43,433 nt of DNA from IMG/VR virus record IMGVR_UViG_3300033981_000223, positions 1 to 43,433 of that record. The stretch is one strand, 5' to 3'. Positions 7,710 through 16,301 of this stretch are shown here, piece after piece. Positions within the stretch are counted from its first letter, which is position 1; each line of letters opens with the position of its first letter. The DNA is from a virus. The notes below the pieces were generated by a model. It saw nothing but the letters and a program-made list of their open reading frames with translations, did not search any database and was not told the origin of the DNA. A program made the position numbers and the translations under genes.

Positions 7710-9026
7710 TTACTGATCTGGTATCTCTTGCCAGATCACATTATTACCATCATCAATAGTTTGCCAAGTGCCCCCTTGGGCATTATTTACGTCCTGCCAA
7801 TCAGGGGATTGGGCGTCATTTATTGCGGCCCATACCGCCCCTTGCGCATCATTTATGTTCTGCCAATCAGGGTTTTGGTTGTCATTGATCTGAGACCAAA
7901 TCATGACCTGACCAACGAAACCCGTCGCCTGTACCCCAACTACAAATACAGGGACTCCCGGCTCAACAATTACAGTGCCAACTGCGCCAGTAGCTTGTAC
8001 ACCAATTACCGGGACATTTGCATCGGCGGTTGTAGTAACAATCCCAAGCTGAGTTGTACCAAAAACCCCGGTTGGTGACACATCGGAATTCGCTTCCGTA
8101 GTTACTGTCCCAACTTCGCCAGTAGCAAATACCCCAGAGAGCGATACGTTTGCATCGCCCGTAGCATCTAATGTCCCAGTTTGCCCTGTACCAAATACCC
8201 CGACTACATAAACAGAGGCGCTACCAGAGGTGGCTTCGTCCCCAATCTGTCCCTGCGCAGAAACGCCGATGACAGGGACATTTGCATCTGCGGTGGTAGC
8301 AACAGTACCAACTGCGCCTGTAGCAAATACGCCTGTAACCGAAACATTTGCGTCACCTGACGCAAAGCTGTACCGCTCATAGGCATCGCCATATGGCGCA
8401 CTACCAATCGGGCCAAATCCAAAAAACTGTGTGCCGTCTTGGAGATTGTTTGCTGCAATCTGACCTTGGGCTTGAACCCCTGTCAGTGTTACATTGCCAT
8501 CCGAATTGGTAGTTACCGTGCCTGTTTGACCGGTACCCGTAACCCCTGTAACGGGCACATCCGCGTTCGCGGTAGTGGCAACCGAGTTTACAAAACCAGT
8601 AGCAAACACCCCGGTGACATCTACGGGAGCACTACCGGCTACTGTGGCAGTACCAGTTTGGCCTGTTCCTACTACTCCGGTAAGAGTTACGTTAGCTGTG
8701 CCGGTGGCATCAAGCGTTCCTGTCTGACCCGTACCTGTAACGCTAGTAACCGCAGCATCCGCATTTGCCGCAACCGTTACAGAGTTAACAAAGCCGGTAC
8801 CAAATACGCCTGTAACATCAACAGGCGCATCGCCCGTAGCGGCTAATGTGCCGGTTTGACCCGTGCCGACAACACCAGTAAGCGTGACATTTGCTGTGCC
8901 CGTCGCATCTAGTGTGCCTGTTTGCCCAGTACCGAATACGCCCGTGAGATTAACGGCGACATTAGTCCCTCCCGCCGCAGGTAGGCTGGATAACGGTATC
9001 TGCGAGAGGGGAGTAAAGCCAAGCAT
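7710..9026 (-). CDS. Repeat-rich tail fibre/virion protein
   Basis: This 438-residue protein is built of about 15 imperfect 20-23-residue repeats with consensus near VxVxGVxxTGxxGTV. A non-repeat insertion containing FFGFGPIGSAPYGDAYERY lies near the middle. The last 60 residues switch to five 11-residue repeats of the type INDAQSPDWQD, ending WQEIPDQ. The regular beta repeats suggest a fibrous shaft, with the Trp-rich repeats as a tip or attachment module (inference). It is the last of the fibre cluster before the membrane and lysis genes. The repeats are also visible in the DNA and may change copy number by recombination. Confidence 0.75.
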   Translation of the reverse strand: MLGFTPLSQIPLSSLPAAGGTNVAVNLTGVFGTGQTGTLDATGTANVTLTGVVGTGQTGTLAATGDAPVDVTGVFGTGFVNSVTVAANADAAVTSVTGTGQTGTLDATGTANVTLTGVVGTGQTGTATVAGSAPVDVTGVFATGFVNSVATTANADVPVTGVTGTGQTGTVTTNSDGNVTLTGVQAQGQIAANNLQDGTQFFGFGPIGSAPYGDAYERYSFASGDANVSVTGVFATGAVGTVATTADANVPVIGVSAQGQIGDEATSGSASVYVVGVFGTGQTGTLDATGDANVSLSGVFATGEVGTVTTEANSDVSPTGVFGTTQLGIVTTTADANVPVIGVQATGAVGTVIVEPGVPVFVVGVQATGFVGQVMIWSQINDNQNPDWQNINDAQGAVWAAINDAQSPDWQDVNNAQGGTWQTIDDGNNVIWQEIPDQ

Positions 9027-9029
9027 TTC

Positions 9030-9908
9030 TTACACATCGCCGGTATTAGTAGCAGGGAAAGAGCGCCCTGTACCCCATATAATACGCACTGCACCTACTG
9101 CGCCGGGGCCGTTTTCGTTTAAAAGTTCTGCGCCGCCACCGCCACCACCATACGCTCCACCTGTGGATGGGTTTGCCGTTGACCCCGGAGTAGGAGAACC
9201 ATTTGCCCCGCCAGAACCGCCGGTACCCGGTGCACCATCCGCACCGCTAAACGCCCCGCCTGTTCCTGACGTGCCTTCACCTAAAATACCAACACCGCCA
9301 CCAGCACCTGCGGCATCTGACGACCCGCCAGCAGAACCGCCACCGGCTCCACCTCCAGCGCCGTTTCCTCCGGCAAGACCTGTAGCAGCGCCTGCCCCGC
9401 CGTTACCGGAATACCCACCAGCACCGCCACCACCAGACGCAGAAGCTGTGGTCGAGGTTCCAGAACTACCACCGTTACCCCCACCATCACCTACAAATGT
9501 GCCCCCGGCCCCGCCCGCAAGTGCGCTAGTTGCTCCGCGTCCGCCTTGCCCATACACAGTTCCAGTACTAATAAAGTAGCTATCTCCACCATCACTAGCT
9601 ACGGTGTTGCCTCTAGCTCCTGCTACGCCAACAACAACCGTGTACGACTGTCTGGATACAACCGGAATATTGTTTTTCCAGCCAAGGCCACCCCCGCCAC
9701 CACCCGCCCCGCCACTACCAGCACCGTTGCTACCGCCACCGCCACCACCTATAGCAACAACAGAAACAGATGACACGTGTTCAGGCGCTACCCATGTGTA
9801 AGTGCCGGGGACGATATATGCATTCTGACCGGGGATCGCCGTGCCAAGACTAGCAAGTAATCCTTGAACAATGCCACTCACGTTAGCCCGGTCCCAGAAA
9901 TAAGCCAC
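9030..9908 (-). CDS. Gly-rich adhesin-like tail protein (copy B)
   Basis: These 292 residues consist of a short N-terminus, the segment TYTWVAPEHVSSVSVVAIGGG, then a very Gly-rich body with Ser, Ala and Thr. The C-terminus is VGAVRIIWGTGRSFPATNTG. The same plan occurs in the gene at 11404-12366. Gly-rich domains of this kind form polyglycine-helix receptor-binding tips in known T-even gp38-type adhesins; applying that here is inference. The longest frame begins with GTG at 9908. A second GTG at 9881 would overlap the upstream stop as GTGA and has a weak GGGA upstream, so the start is uncertain. Confidence 0.75.
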   Translation of the reverse strand: MAYFWDRANVSGIVQGLLASLGTAIPGQNAYIVPGTYTWVAPEHVSSVSVVAIGGGGGGSNGAGSGGAGGGGGGLGWKNNIPVVSRQSYTVVVGVAGARGNTVASDGGDSYFISTGTVYGQGGRGATSALAGGAGGTFVGDGGGNGGSSGTSTTASASGGGGAGGYSGNGGAGAATGLAGGNGAGGGAGGGSAGGSSDAAGAGGGVGILGEGTSGTGGAFSGADGAPGTGGSGGANGSPTPGSTANPSTGGAYGGGGGGAELLNENGPGAVGAVRIIWGTGRSFPATNTGDV

Positions 9909-11149
9909 TCAGTGCTAGTGACTTTTATGCATGTTGCAATACCATTAGCCGCCAAAGTCCGGCTACCCGTTGCCCCAGACCCCGCTAATCGCATTGTGTC
10001 GGAGGTGATTGCAATGGTTACTGCCCCTGCTCCGTTTTGATTGATAAAAGTAATTGTTGTGCCTATGGCGTATGGAACAGTGCCGTTTGCTGGAATTGTA
10101 AAAGTTCGTGGAGTGGTATCCGCAGAGGGATGGAAAATATGCTTTCCAGCATCGGACGCTACTAACGTGTAATCAGCCGATTCCGAATTCTGTGGGATGT
10201 TTAAATACCCAACGGTGACATTTTCGCCGGGGTCTGAAAACGTATACGTTCTATTCGCCGCTAATGTATCGGGGGTAAGCGTAATGGCAAAGCTTCCTGT
10301 GCCCCCTGCCCTACCCGCAACAACTAAAGCATCTTGCGTAGAAGCTGCTTCCGAACGAATAGCATTCGCCGCTCGGAATGTTTGAGCGGCAGTAAATGTT
10401 TGTGCAGTTCCAATCGTCGCTACAGTGTCAGTGACGTTGGGAAGTGTCAGAGTGCGACTGGCAGAAAGCGTAGTGGGGGTCAAAGTAACTGCAAAAGAAC
10501 CTGTACCTCCTGCGCGCCCTGCCAACACTACCGCGTCTTGTGTAGCTGCTGCTTCTGAACGAACTGCATTCGCTGCCCGGAAAGTCTGTGCTGCGGTAAA
10601 TGTCTGCGCCGTACCAAGGACTGCCGTTGTACCTGCGACTAATGTGGTATTCCCGTCTGCTAAAGTTAGCGTGCGGTTTGCAGACAGCGTAGTAGGAGTT
10701 ATAGTTACTGCATAAGACGATGTGCCGCCTGCCCGTCCAGCAAGTACAACAGCATCTTGTGTGGCTGCTGCTTCTGAACGAACCGCACTAGCTGCTCTAA
10801 ACGTCTGCGCAGCGGTAAAAATGTTTGATTGACTGGCAGTAAGCGTTTGTGACGAAGGTAGAGCTACAAAGACATTCTTAGTGCCAGCAGAAAAGTTAAC
10901 CGCTAAGTTACTGTTAGAACTACTGTATATCGTTGTGCGAGTAAGTTCTGTGGCTCCGGCATTCAATGTACCAAGACCTAATTCCCATTCATTAGCAACG
11001 GTGTTAAACGCTGCATAAAACGTGGTGTTGCTACCGCCAATACCTGACAAGAAAGATTGGTAGCCCGAAGGAGGGCCTCCCAAAACGAAAGGGACTGTTC
11101 CTGTTGTCGTCGATATTTCAAGTACCCTGTCGTTAAGAACAAACGGCAT
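9878..11149 (-). CDS. Tail fibre with three internal repeats (copy B)
   Basis: This 423-residue fibre starts MPFVLNDRVLEISTTTGT, the same N-terminal module as the fibre at 12747-14096. Residues of about 115-315 hold three copies of a 65-70-residue unit that begins FTAAQTFRAANAVRSEAA and continues TQDAVVLAGRAGGTGSFA. A C-terminal domain with FTIPANGTVPYAIGTTI follows, a pattern common in phage fibre tips. GGAGG precedes the start, and the upstream stop TAA directly abuts the ATG. The shared N-terminus probably docks both fibres to the same tail component (inference). Confidence 0.8.
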   Translation of the reverse strand: MPFVLNDRVLEISTTTGTVPFVLGGPPSGYQSFLSGIGGSNTTFYAAFNTVANEWELGLGTLNAGATELTRTTIYSSSNSNLAVNFSAGTKNVFVALPSSQTLTASQSNIFTAAQTFRAASAVRSEAAATQDAVVLAGRAGGTSSYAVTITPTTLSANRTLTLADGNTTLVAGTTAVLGTAQTFTAAQTFRAANAVRSEAAATQDAVVLAGRAGGTGSFAVTLTPTTLSASRTLTLPNVTDTVATIGTAQTFTAAQTFRAANAIRSEAASTQDALVVAGRAGGTGSFAITLTPDTLAANRTYTFSDPGENVTVGYLNIPQNSESADYTLVASDAGKHIFHPSADTTPRTFTIPANGTVPYAIGTTITFINQNGAGAVTIAITSDTMRLAGSGATGSRTLAANGIATCIKVTSTEWLISGTGLT

Positions 11150-11404
11150 TTAAGCCTCCGTTGGAATAGGCGCTTGCGTCAGTTGCCATACATCTTTAAC
11201 AATGCCATCAACCCACTGATAAGTGCATGTCGCTTCAACTAGGTACATACCTTCATCTGGGTTAGGGCAAGGTACTCGCTCAAATCGCGCAAACTCAGGT
11301 GGCAGGTTGTTTACGTCAACATGTGGAAACGCCTGCCGGAAGTTATCGCCCATAATCGGGTGCTCAAACGGTTGCCCGTCAACGATACGAATATACAGTT
11401 CCAT
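11150..11404 (-). CDS. Small protein between fibre cassettes, possible fibre chaperone
   Basis: This 84-residue protein (MELYIRIVDGQPFEHPIMGD...) has conserved-looking aromatics and Pro (FPHVDVNNLPPEFARF, CTYQWVDGIV). I chose ATG at 11404, which overlaps the upstream stop as TGATG; a GTG one codon earlier is possible. The IVDGQPFEHPI-type opening resembles small proteins encoded beside phage tail fibres, some of which assist fibre assembly. That role is inference from position. It separates the upstream Gly-rich gene from fibre copy B. Confidence 0.65.
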   Translation of the reverse strand: MELYIRIVDGQPFEHPIMGDNFRQAFPHVDVNNLPPEFARFERVPCPNPDEGMYLVEATCTYQWVDGIVKDVWQLTQAPIPTEA

Positions 11405-12366
11405 CACAGATTACCCGTGTTAGTAGAAGGAAACGCTCTATTTTTACCCCAGATAATACGCACCGCGCCTACTGCGCCGTTTGCCATCTCAAGCCCAGTG
11501 GAATCTGACCCCGCAGAACCTCCACCGGGGGCACCGGGGGTGGATAGTAGGTTTGTGGCGTAAAAGTTTGCACCAGTAAATTGCTGGGTTCCATTACCAC
11601 CACCAGAACCACCCCCTGCCCCAACACCGTCCCCGCCGGTAGCAGACCCACCAAACCCGCTTGTGCCCTCACCATAAATGCCAGTGCCGCCACCACCTCC
11701 ACCTGTATCTGCGCTGCCTCCCCCCGCGCCACCACCACCACCACCCCCGGTTCCGGGGCTGCCTGCTGCTGCGCCTGATGCGCTACCAGCACCGCCAGCG
11801 CCTGAATACCCGCCAGCACCCCCACCACCCCCGGCACTAGTAGTCCCCGCAGCAGAGCCCCCTGCTCCACCATTACCACCACCGTCTCCGGTAAAGGTTC
11901 CGCCCGTACCACCAACAAGGAAGGTAGAAGGGCCTGCCCCACCACCGCCCCTGACAGTCGAGGTGTTGATAAAGGAACTATCGCCTCCTGCGCCGGTAAC
12001 AGAAATGTTAGAAGTTGAAGAGCTGGTGCCGCCAACACCCACTATGACGGTATAAGAAGTGCCGGGAACAACTGCGATGTTATTTTTCCAACCTAATCCA
12101 CCACCGCCACCACCCGAACCACCGTTACCCGCAGTTGAGTAGTTACCGCCTGCACCCCCACCAATACAAACAGCGGATACGCTTGTGACGTTAAGTGGCG
12201 CTACCCAAGAGAAAGTACCTGCGGTGGTGTATTCCTGTTGACCGGCTGCTGGAATATCTGCTTCAGTTAATTGGTTAGGCGTAAAAATGCCTGATGGGAT
12301 TTTTATCCCAGACGTATTGGTATCAACACTACCAACAAGACGACCACCAATATAACGAAGACTCAT
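11404..12366 (-). CDS. Gly-rich adhesin-like tail protein (copy A)
   Basis: This 320-residue protein starts MSLRYIGGRLVGSVDTNTSG. It continues into FSWVAPLNVTSVSAVCIGGG, a long Gly-rich body and the C-terminus VGAVRIIWGKNRAFPSTNTG. It parallels the gene at 9030-9908 throughout, so the two are paralogues. ATG at 12366 is preferred over 12381 because GGGAAG lies about 7 bases upstream and the ATG overlaps the previous stop as ATGA. The Gly-rich part may form a receptor-binding tip (inference from known gp38-type adhesins). Confidence 0.78.
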   Translation of the reverse strand: MSLRYIGGRLVGSVDTNTSGIKIPSGIFTPNQLTEADIPAAGQQEYTTAGTFSWVAPLNVTSVSAVCIGGGAGGNYSTAGNGGSGGGGGGLGWKNNIAVVPGTSYTVIVGVGGTSSSTSNISVTGAGGDSSFINTSTVRGGGGAGPSTFLVGGTGGTFTGDGGGNGGAGGSAAGTTSAGGGGGAGGYSGAGGAGSASGAAAGSPGTGGGGGGGAGGGSADTGGGGGGTGIYGEGTSGFGGSATGGDGVGAGGGSGGGNGTQQFTGANFYATNLLSTPGAPGGGSAGSDSTGLEMANGAVGAVRIIWGKNRAFPSTNTGNL

Positions 12367-12737
12367 GTAATTTCTTCCCAAGAAGCCACTACAACAAGAT
12401 CGTTTGCGGTGCCTGCCGTAGCACCGATTGATTGGTTTTCTTTTACGTACAACCCTGTGGTTTTATCAACGACAATTACCGACGAATCCGCAGGGACAGA
12501 CAACGTAGAAACGATTGGGAACGCTGTTCCGCCTAGTGCCGCCGCGCTGTAGAAGTTGATCGTAATGTCCGCCGGAGTCGCACCGTCCACGTTAGAAACA
12601 ATAATGCTGTTTAGTTTGAACACCTTGTTGCTTGACGCAGCATTACTCAGAATGGACGTAGCCCCCGTCGTAGTAAGAGAAGTTAGCGAGTTCTCTCCTA
12701 TGATGGAAGTCGCGGAAAGAATACTTGGGTTTGCCAT
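12363..12737 (-). CDS. Small virion protein, unknown function
   Basis: This 124-residue protein (MANPSILSATSIIGENSLTS...) is rich in Ser, Thr, Ala and Val with predicted beta strands (NKVFKLNSIIVSNVDG, ITINFYSAA, TLSVPADSSVIVVDKTTGLYV). The fold looks like a small beta-sandwich used in tail or capsid decoration (inference). It lies between fibre copy A and Gly-rich copy A, and its stop overlaps the next start by four bases. No catalytic motif is visible. Confidence 0.7.
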   Translation of the reverse strand: MANPSILSATSIIGENSLTSLTTTGATSILSNAASSNKVFKLNSIIVSNVDGATPADITINFYSAAALGGTAFPIVSTLSVPADSSVIVVDKTTGLYVKENQSIGATAGTANDLVVVASWEEIT

Positions 12738-12746
12738 GACGCTTCC

Positions 12747-14096
12747 TTATAAACCAAATACAAGGGCAGAGATGATGCCGGGGTTAGACCATACGGGTGC
12801 AGCAGCCGAACCGCGAGAAGTTAGTGTTTGACCGGAGGTGCCGTAACTTGGTGAACCTGCTGCTCCTACGCCTACAGCACCATTAATGATGGTATTTCCA
12901 CCGAAGTAATTCGCCGCCGTACCATTCGCATAGAAGTTCCAACGACCTGTACCACTAGCGATGTCGGAGTAGAAGCCGTAGTTGTTAGTTGCGCCGGTTA
13001 ATGTGTTTTCAGCTAAAAAACCAATTTGCGAAGATATAGATGAACCAGCTCCAATAGATAATTGCGATGCTTGAAAGTGCCAGTAATTACCAAGTGCAAA
13101 ACTTGCAGCAGCAGTTCTAGTCTCAGACCTATAAGTAACAAATAAGTTTGTTACGTCACTCTGTACCGTGCCAGCCTGAATAAACCCAAATGAATTTCCA
13201 GAACCAGTTGTGCCTTGTGTGAAACTTCCTGCTAGTCGGACGCGCTGGTTAGAAACCGTACCGCCAGATGCTAATGACATATTCCCCGCATTATCAATCC
13301 GCATCCGTTCTGTCGGACTACTAGCACCATCAGCCGTGGTCAAGAACACCAAACGTCCGGGCATATCGTTAGTGCCGGGAGTACCGTCTACATCTGCCGC
13401 AATTCTTGCACTGTTAACGAAGCTTGTACCATCACTACCAAAGAAATTTAAAGCCCCATACTGATCTCCATCAGCAACTATTGCCTGCGTACCAATTGTG
13501 TCTGATTTGCTGCGACGAAGGGCTATGGTGCTTCCGGGCGTTCCGGTTCCTCTCCACGCATTAAAATTTACAGGATAAGTAACAGATGAATTAACTTGTA
13601 ATGGTGGCGCATCAGCAGTTGATGTAACACCAATCAGCAATTTACCATCAGCACCCACCACAAATGGCGTACTGTCAGGATTAGCACTATCCTCCACCAC
13701 CAACGCGTTACCTGTGCCTGTCTGTGTGATGCGGAGCGCATCGTTAGAAGAGTTGTCTGTGACTACAACGCCACCAGCGGCTTGGTAATACACCGCTCTA
13801 GCACCGGGATAGGTTACAAAGACGTTTTTGGTTCCAGAACCAAACGAAACAAGGCTCCCGGAATTAGAGGACGCTAAAACAGTGTCACGAGATAGCGTTG
13901 TACCTGACGCGGTGTAGGTACCGATACCTACTTCCCAATCAGTGCCGCCAGTTACAGCAATGGTGTAGTAAGTTGTATTGCCGTCACCAACTACGGAGAA
14001 AGACTGATACCCAATTTCAGCCCCGGCAAGTGTTATCGTGCCGGTGCCTGTAGTGGTTGTTGTCTCAAGGACTCTATCTGCAATGACAAGCGGCAT
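12747..14096 (-). CDS. Tail fibre (copy A)
   Basis: This 449-residue fibre begins MPLVIADRVLETTTTTGTGT, matching the N-terminal module of the fibre at 9878-11149, and carries TDWEVGIGTYTASGTTLSRD soon after. The middle part is a Gly/Thr/Ala-rich shaft with SNDALRITQTGTGNALVVED. That pattern, and RMRIDNAGNMSL further on, are typical of phage fibre shafts. The C-terminus has no S74 domain. AAGGTGGGG precedes the start. It is the first gene of a fibre plus Gly-rich cassette that appears twice in this region. Confidence 0.8.
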   Translation of the reverse strand: MPLVIADRVLETTTTTGTGTITLAGAEIGYQSFSVVGDGNTTYYTIAVTGGTDWEVGIGTYTASGTTLSRDTVLASSNSGSLVSFGSGTKNVFVTYPGARAVYYQAAGGVVVTDNSSNDALRITQTGTGNALVVEDSANPDSTPFVVGADGKLLIGVTSTADAPPLQVNSSVTYPVNFNAWRGTGTPGSTIALRRSKSDTIGTQAIVADGDQYGALNFFGSDGTSFVNSARIAADVDGTPGTNDMPGRLVFLTTADGASSPTERMRIDNAGNMSLASGGTVSNQRVRLAGSFTQGTTGSGNSFGFIQAGTVQSDVTNLFVTYRSETRTAAASFALGNYWHFQASQLSIGAGSSISSQIGFLAENTLTGATNNYGFYSDIASGTGRWNFYANGTAANYFGGNTIINGAVGVGAAGSPSYGTSGQTLTSRGSAAAPVWSNPGIISALVFGL

Positions 14097-14105
14097 AACC
14101 CCACC

Positions 14106-14534
14106 TTACGCAATACGAATGATTGCATCACTCGCGGTAGCTGCTGGGAAGATAATGGTGAACGTACCGGCGGTCGATGTTTTGTCGCCACCGAAATCAA
14201 GCACACAAACTGCACGATCACCGTTAGTGCTGTTGTAAATCAAAGCGCCACGCGCTGTGATTGTTGCTGATGTAAACGACAAGTCAGAAAAATCTGTGAA
14301 GCCCGTAGTGCCAGACACTGTCACACCCTGATTAGTTAGTGAGCCACCACCAGAAGAATACGAACCACTGTTTGGCACTTCATTAGTCGCGGAGTAAACA
14401 GTAGTAGACGCATCCAACGTAGCCGAACTTGTGTATAAGGCGAGCTTAAAAACGTTAGCACCAACATCAAAGTCGTGTAGTGCTTGCATAACCTCGCCTT
14501 TGAAAGACGAGCACATTGCCTGAGTAATAGCCAT
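14106..14534 (-). CDS. Small structural protein, tail-associated
   Basis: This 142-residue protein begins MAITQAMCSSFKGEVMQALH and continues FKLALYTSSATLDASTTVYS, a pattern familiar from hypothetical virion proteins of uncultured phages. The rest is beta-rich with a Ser/Gly loop (YSSGGGSL). Its ATG shares one base with the upstream stop (TAATG at 14532-14536). Its position between the neck proteins and the fibres suggests a tail component. Function is not established. Confidence 0.72.
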   Translation of the reverse strand: MAITQAMCSSFKGEVMQALHDFDVGANVFKLALYTSSATLDASTTVYSATNEVPNSGSYSSGGGSLTNQGVTVSGTTGFTDFSDLSFTSATITARGALIYNSTNGDRAVCVLDFGGDKTSTAGTFTIIFPAATASDAIIRIA

Positions 14535-14824
14535 TACATTCTCCTTACAATATCTGCGATTTGAGCCTGACCAGAGTCCTCAAGCTGGCGACACACGGTC
14601 AGACGGTCCTGCTCGACAGCTTTTTTCATATACCTAACAAGCACTTCATGTAGTTTTGCCTTGTACGCTTCTGCTTGCATTTTTATTTGTTCGGGCGCGG
14701 TGTCTGACACAGCAATAATATGTTCCATCGCCATGTCTGCTAGTTCTTCTGGTGAATGCCCACGATTTGATGTGGTGTACACCATGAACCGACCAACCGT
14801 TCCGACGCCTTGTGCGCTTGCCAT
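14534..14824 (-). CDS. Small helical protein, unknown function
   Basis: This 96-residue protein is mostly charged helix after a short N-terminus (GRFMVYTTSNRGHSPEELAD). It includes MAMEHIIAVSDTAPEQIKMQ and ends RQLEDSGQAQIADIVRRM. The HSPEELADMAMEHII segment suggests an assembly or chaperone-like protein, but no family is recognised with confidence. It lies between the neck/adaptor protein and a small virion protein. Confidence 0.68.
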   Translation of the reverse strand: MASAQGVGTVGRFMVYTTSNRGHSPEELADMAMEHIIAVSDTAPEQIKMQAEAYKAKLHEVLVRYMKKAVEQDRLTVCRQLEDSGQAQIADIVRRM

Positions 14825-14833
14825 AAATCCTCT

Positions 14834-15517
14834 TTAAGTTACTTGAACACGAGTTTGGCCTGAACGATACGCATCTTGACGGTCTAAACCATCTGACAAC
14901 CGTTTCAGTTGATTGAGCGCATCGTTATAGTTTGCTTGATACATTTGCAAAAGGTCTGCCTCACCTTTTAAAAATATATAAGCTTCTACTAGAGAGCCAT
15001 ATAAAAGGACAGTACTAAAATTACTTCCAAGCCATGAAGTGCCTATGTCTACAATAGACGCAGGGTAGGCGTTATAGTGCATCTCCATGGTATAGGCCGC
15101 ATCAGGCGTAGGACCTAATATATAAGTGTTTTGGTCAAAAACGGCGTAATACTGGGGTTTACCAGAAACTGCGGGGTAAGGAAAAGCTTGCCTAATAAAG
15201 TTTACGTCCTTATTTAGCAAGTATTCGTACTCTCCGGTAATTGGCGTAACTACGGCTATAGAATAATTTGATAGCCAATCTGCGGGGAGAGACAAATACT
15301 TGTTCCCCAAGGTAGTTGTACCAGTAACATTTTTTCGTTGGACAGGTAGCTGAACCGAGTTGTAAATGCGGGTTTCAGCCTGTCGAATAAACAGGTCTAT
15401 CTGCTCCGTGCCGTTAGATGTAGTCGTGCCGGTACCCGCGACATCCGTCCATATATTCGACGGAAAGTCGTTTTGCAAATAGTTTTTTATAGCAATAAAC
15501 AACTCGTTGTAGTTCAC
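14834..15517 (-). CDS. Head-tail adaptor/neck protein candidate
   Basis: This 227-residue protein opens with MNYNELFIAIKNYLQNDFPS and has FIRQAETRIYNSVQLPVQRK, then a beta-rich middle (LSLPADWL, YYAVFDQNTYILGP) and a C-terminal helix (ADLLQMYQANYNDALNQLKR). The pattern of a short helical start, an AE-R-Y helix and a beta middle is typical of phage adaptor proteins that bind the portal (family knowledge, SU10-type adaptor). Its location near a second candidate neck protein (16301-17041) supports this. Confidence is moderate because no search was possible. Confidence 0.68.
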   Translation of the reverse strand: MNYNELFIAIKNYLQNDFPSNIWTDVAGTGTTTSNGTEQIDLFIRQAETRIYNSVQLPVQRKNVTGTTTLGNKYLSLPADWLSNYSIAVVTPITGEYEYLLNKDVNFIRQAFPYPAVSGKPQYYAVFDQNTYILGPTPDAAYTMEMHYNAYPASIVDIGTSWLGSNFSTVLLYGSLVEAYIFLKGEADLLQMYQANYNDALNQLKRLSDGLDRQDAYRSGQTRVQVT

Positions 15518-15525
15518 GCTTCACC

Positions 15526-15717
15526 TCAACCCATTGGGCCTCGTGCCATTAAACCTTTAGTTGCTGCGCCTGTGCCACGAATTTTGATACCAGTGGTTTT
15601 TGGCTCTTTATAGTTACCCTTAGTAACTACACCAGCACCAATGTTCATCTCATTCATGCAGTCTTTACCAGAATAGGATTTAAGCACCGATGGCGGTGCG
15701 GATTTAATCTTTTCCAT
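15526..15717 (-). CDS. Small basic Gly/Lys-rich protein
   Basis: This 63-residue protein (MEKIKSAPPSVLKSYSGKDC...) is rich in Lys and Gly and ends KGLMARGPMG. Its ATG shares base 15717 with the stop of the next upstream gene (TAATG). It belongs to a run of small basic proteins between 15.5 and 19.7 kb. Such proteins are common in related phages and may be minor virion or DNA-binding proteins (inference). No domain is recognised. Confidence 0.65.
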   Translation of the reverse strand: MEKIKSAPPSVLKSYSGKDCMNEMNIGAGVVTKGNYKEPKTTGIKIRGTGAATKGLMARGPMG

Positions 15718-15878
15718 TATCGGCTCCTTGAAGACCCACGCTGATTCATAGCACGAGCCATGTTGCGGCCCATCTTCTTCATGGCTTCGCCGGTCACCCC
15801 GCCTTTAGCCATACCTTTGTGCATCCGCTTTTCGTGTGCTTTGACTTCCGCCTTAGCCACTTTCTTCATGCTGTCCAT
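15717..15878 (-). CDS. Short basic Met/Lys-rich protein (53 aa)
   Basis: A 53-codon frame runs from ATG at 15876-15878 to TAA at 15717-15719. The protein begins MDSMKKVAKAEVKAHEKRMH and ends MGRNMARAMNQRGSSRSR. AGGAG lies about 7 bases before the ATG, and the stop overlaps the next ATG, which supports a real coupled gene. It is strongly basic, with many Met and an AKGGV motif like its neighbours, and may be a minor virion or nucleic-acid-binding protein (inference). Confidence 0.72.
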   Translation of the reverse strand: MDSMKKVAKAEVKAHEKRMHKGMAKGGVTGEAMKKMGRNMARAMNQRGSSRSR

Positions 15879-15887
15879 AATCTACTC

Positions 15888-16301
15888 CTAAGTAATAGAT
15901 ACTGTTACTGTCCCTACCTGACCAAGACCTACAAGGTCATTAATAGCTAGTTGAAAATCCCCGCCGTTACCAAACCCTACTGGGTTCCACCCCCACTGAA
16001 TAATACGGCTACCCCCCGAAGGGTCGCCAAAATCAGTGTTCAACGTCAGCTGCAATCCGGTATAACCAGCTTGGCGGTAACTTAAATCCGGTCTTGGCTC
16101 CCGAACAGCTTGCGGGTCTTGCACTGGGTACATCCCTAACTGTAACTGCGGATGATCTTGTTCCCAACAGGTATGACATACTTTAATCGAAACCTGTTTG
16201 GTTTTAATCGTTAGCTTCTTCAGTTCTTTCAGCTTGTAACGAAATCCACAACGGTCACACTCCGCAATAGAATTCTTGCCACTAGCAAACCTGTTTCCCA
16301 T
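15888..16301 (-). CDS. Zinc-ribbon virion-region protein
   Basis: This 137-residue protein has an N-terminal zinc ribbon with C15-x2-C18 and C42-x2-C45 (ECDRCGFRYK and VCHTCWEQDH). A linker (PQAVREPRPDLSYRQAG) and a beta-rich C-terminus ending GTVTVSIT follow. The HTCWEQDHPQLQLG part is familiar from small head-region proteins of uncultured phages. The role is unknown; metal-stabilised structural protein is the simplest reading. It is coupled to the upstream neck gene by TAATG overlap at 16299-16303. Confidence 0.75.
   Translation of the reverse strand: MGNRFASGKNSIAECDRCGFRYKLKELKKLTIKTKQVSIKVCHTCWEQDHPQLQLGMYPVQDPQAVREPRPDLSYRQAGYTGLQLTLNTDFGDPSGGSRIIQWGWNPVGFGNGGDFQLAINDLVGLGQVGTVTVSIT

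Noticed and set aside
8863-9579. Plus-strand 238-aa Pro-rich open frame
   Set aside because: It is antisense to the Gly-rich adhesin gene. Gly codons read backwards give Pro codons, and no ribosome site or gene context supports it.
9878-11149. Possible diversity-generating retroelement target in the repeated fibre
   Set aside because: No reverse transcriptase or template repeat was seen in the window. The three internal repeats explain the similarity.
11678-12055. Plus-strand Pro-rich open frame
   Set aside because: Same explanation as above: antisense to the second Gly-rich adhesin gene.
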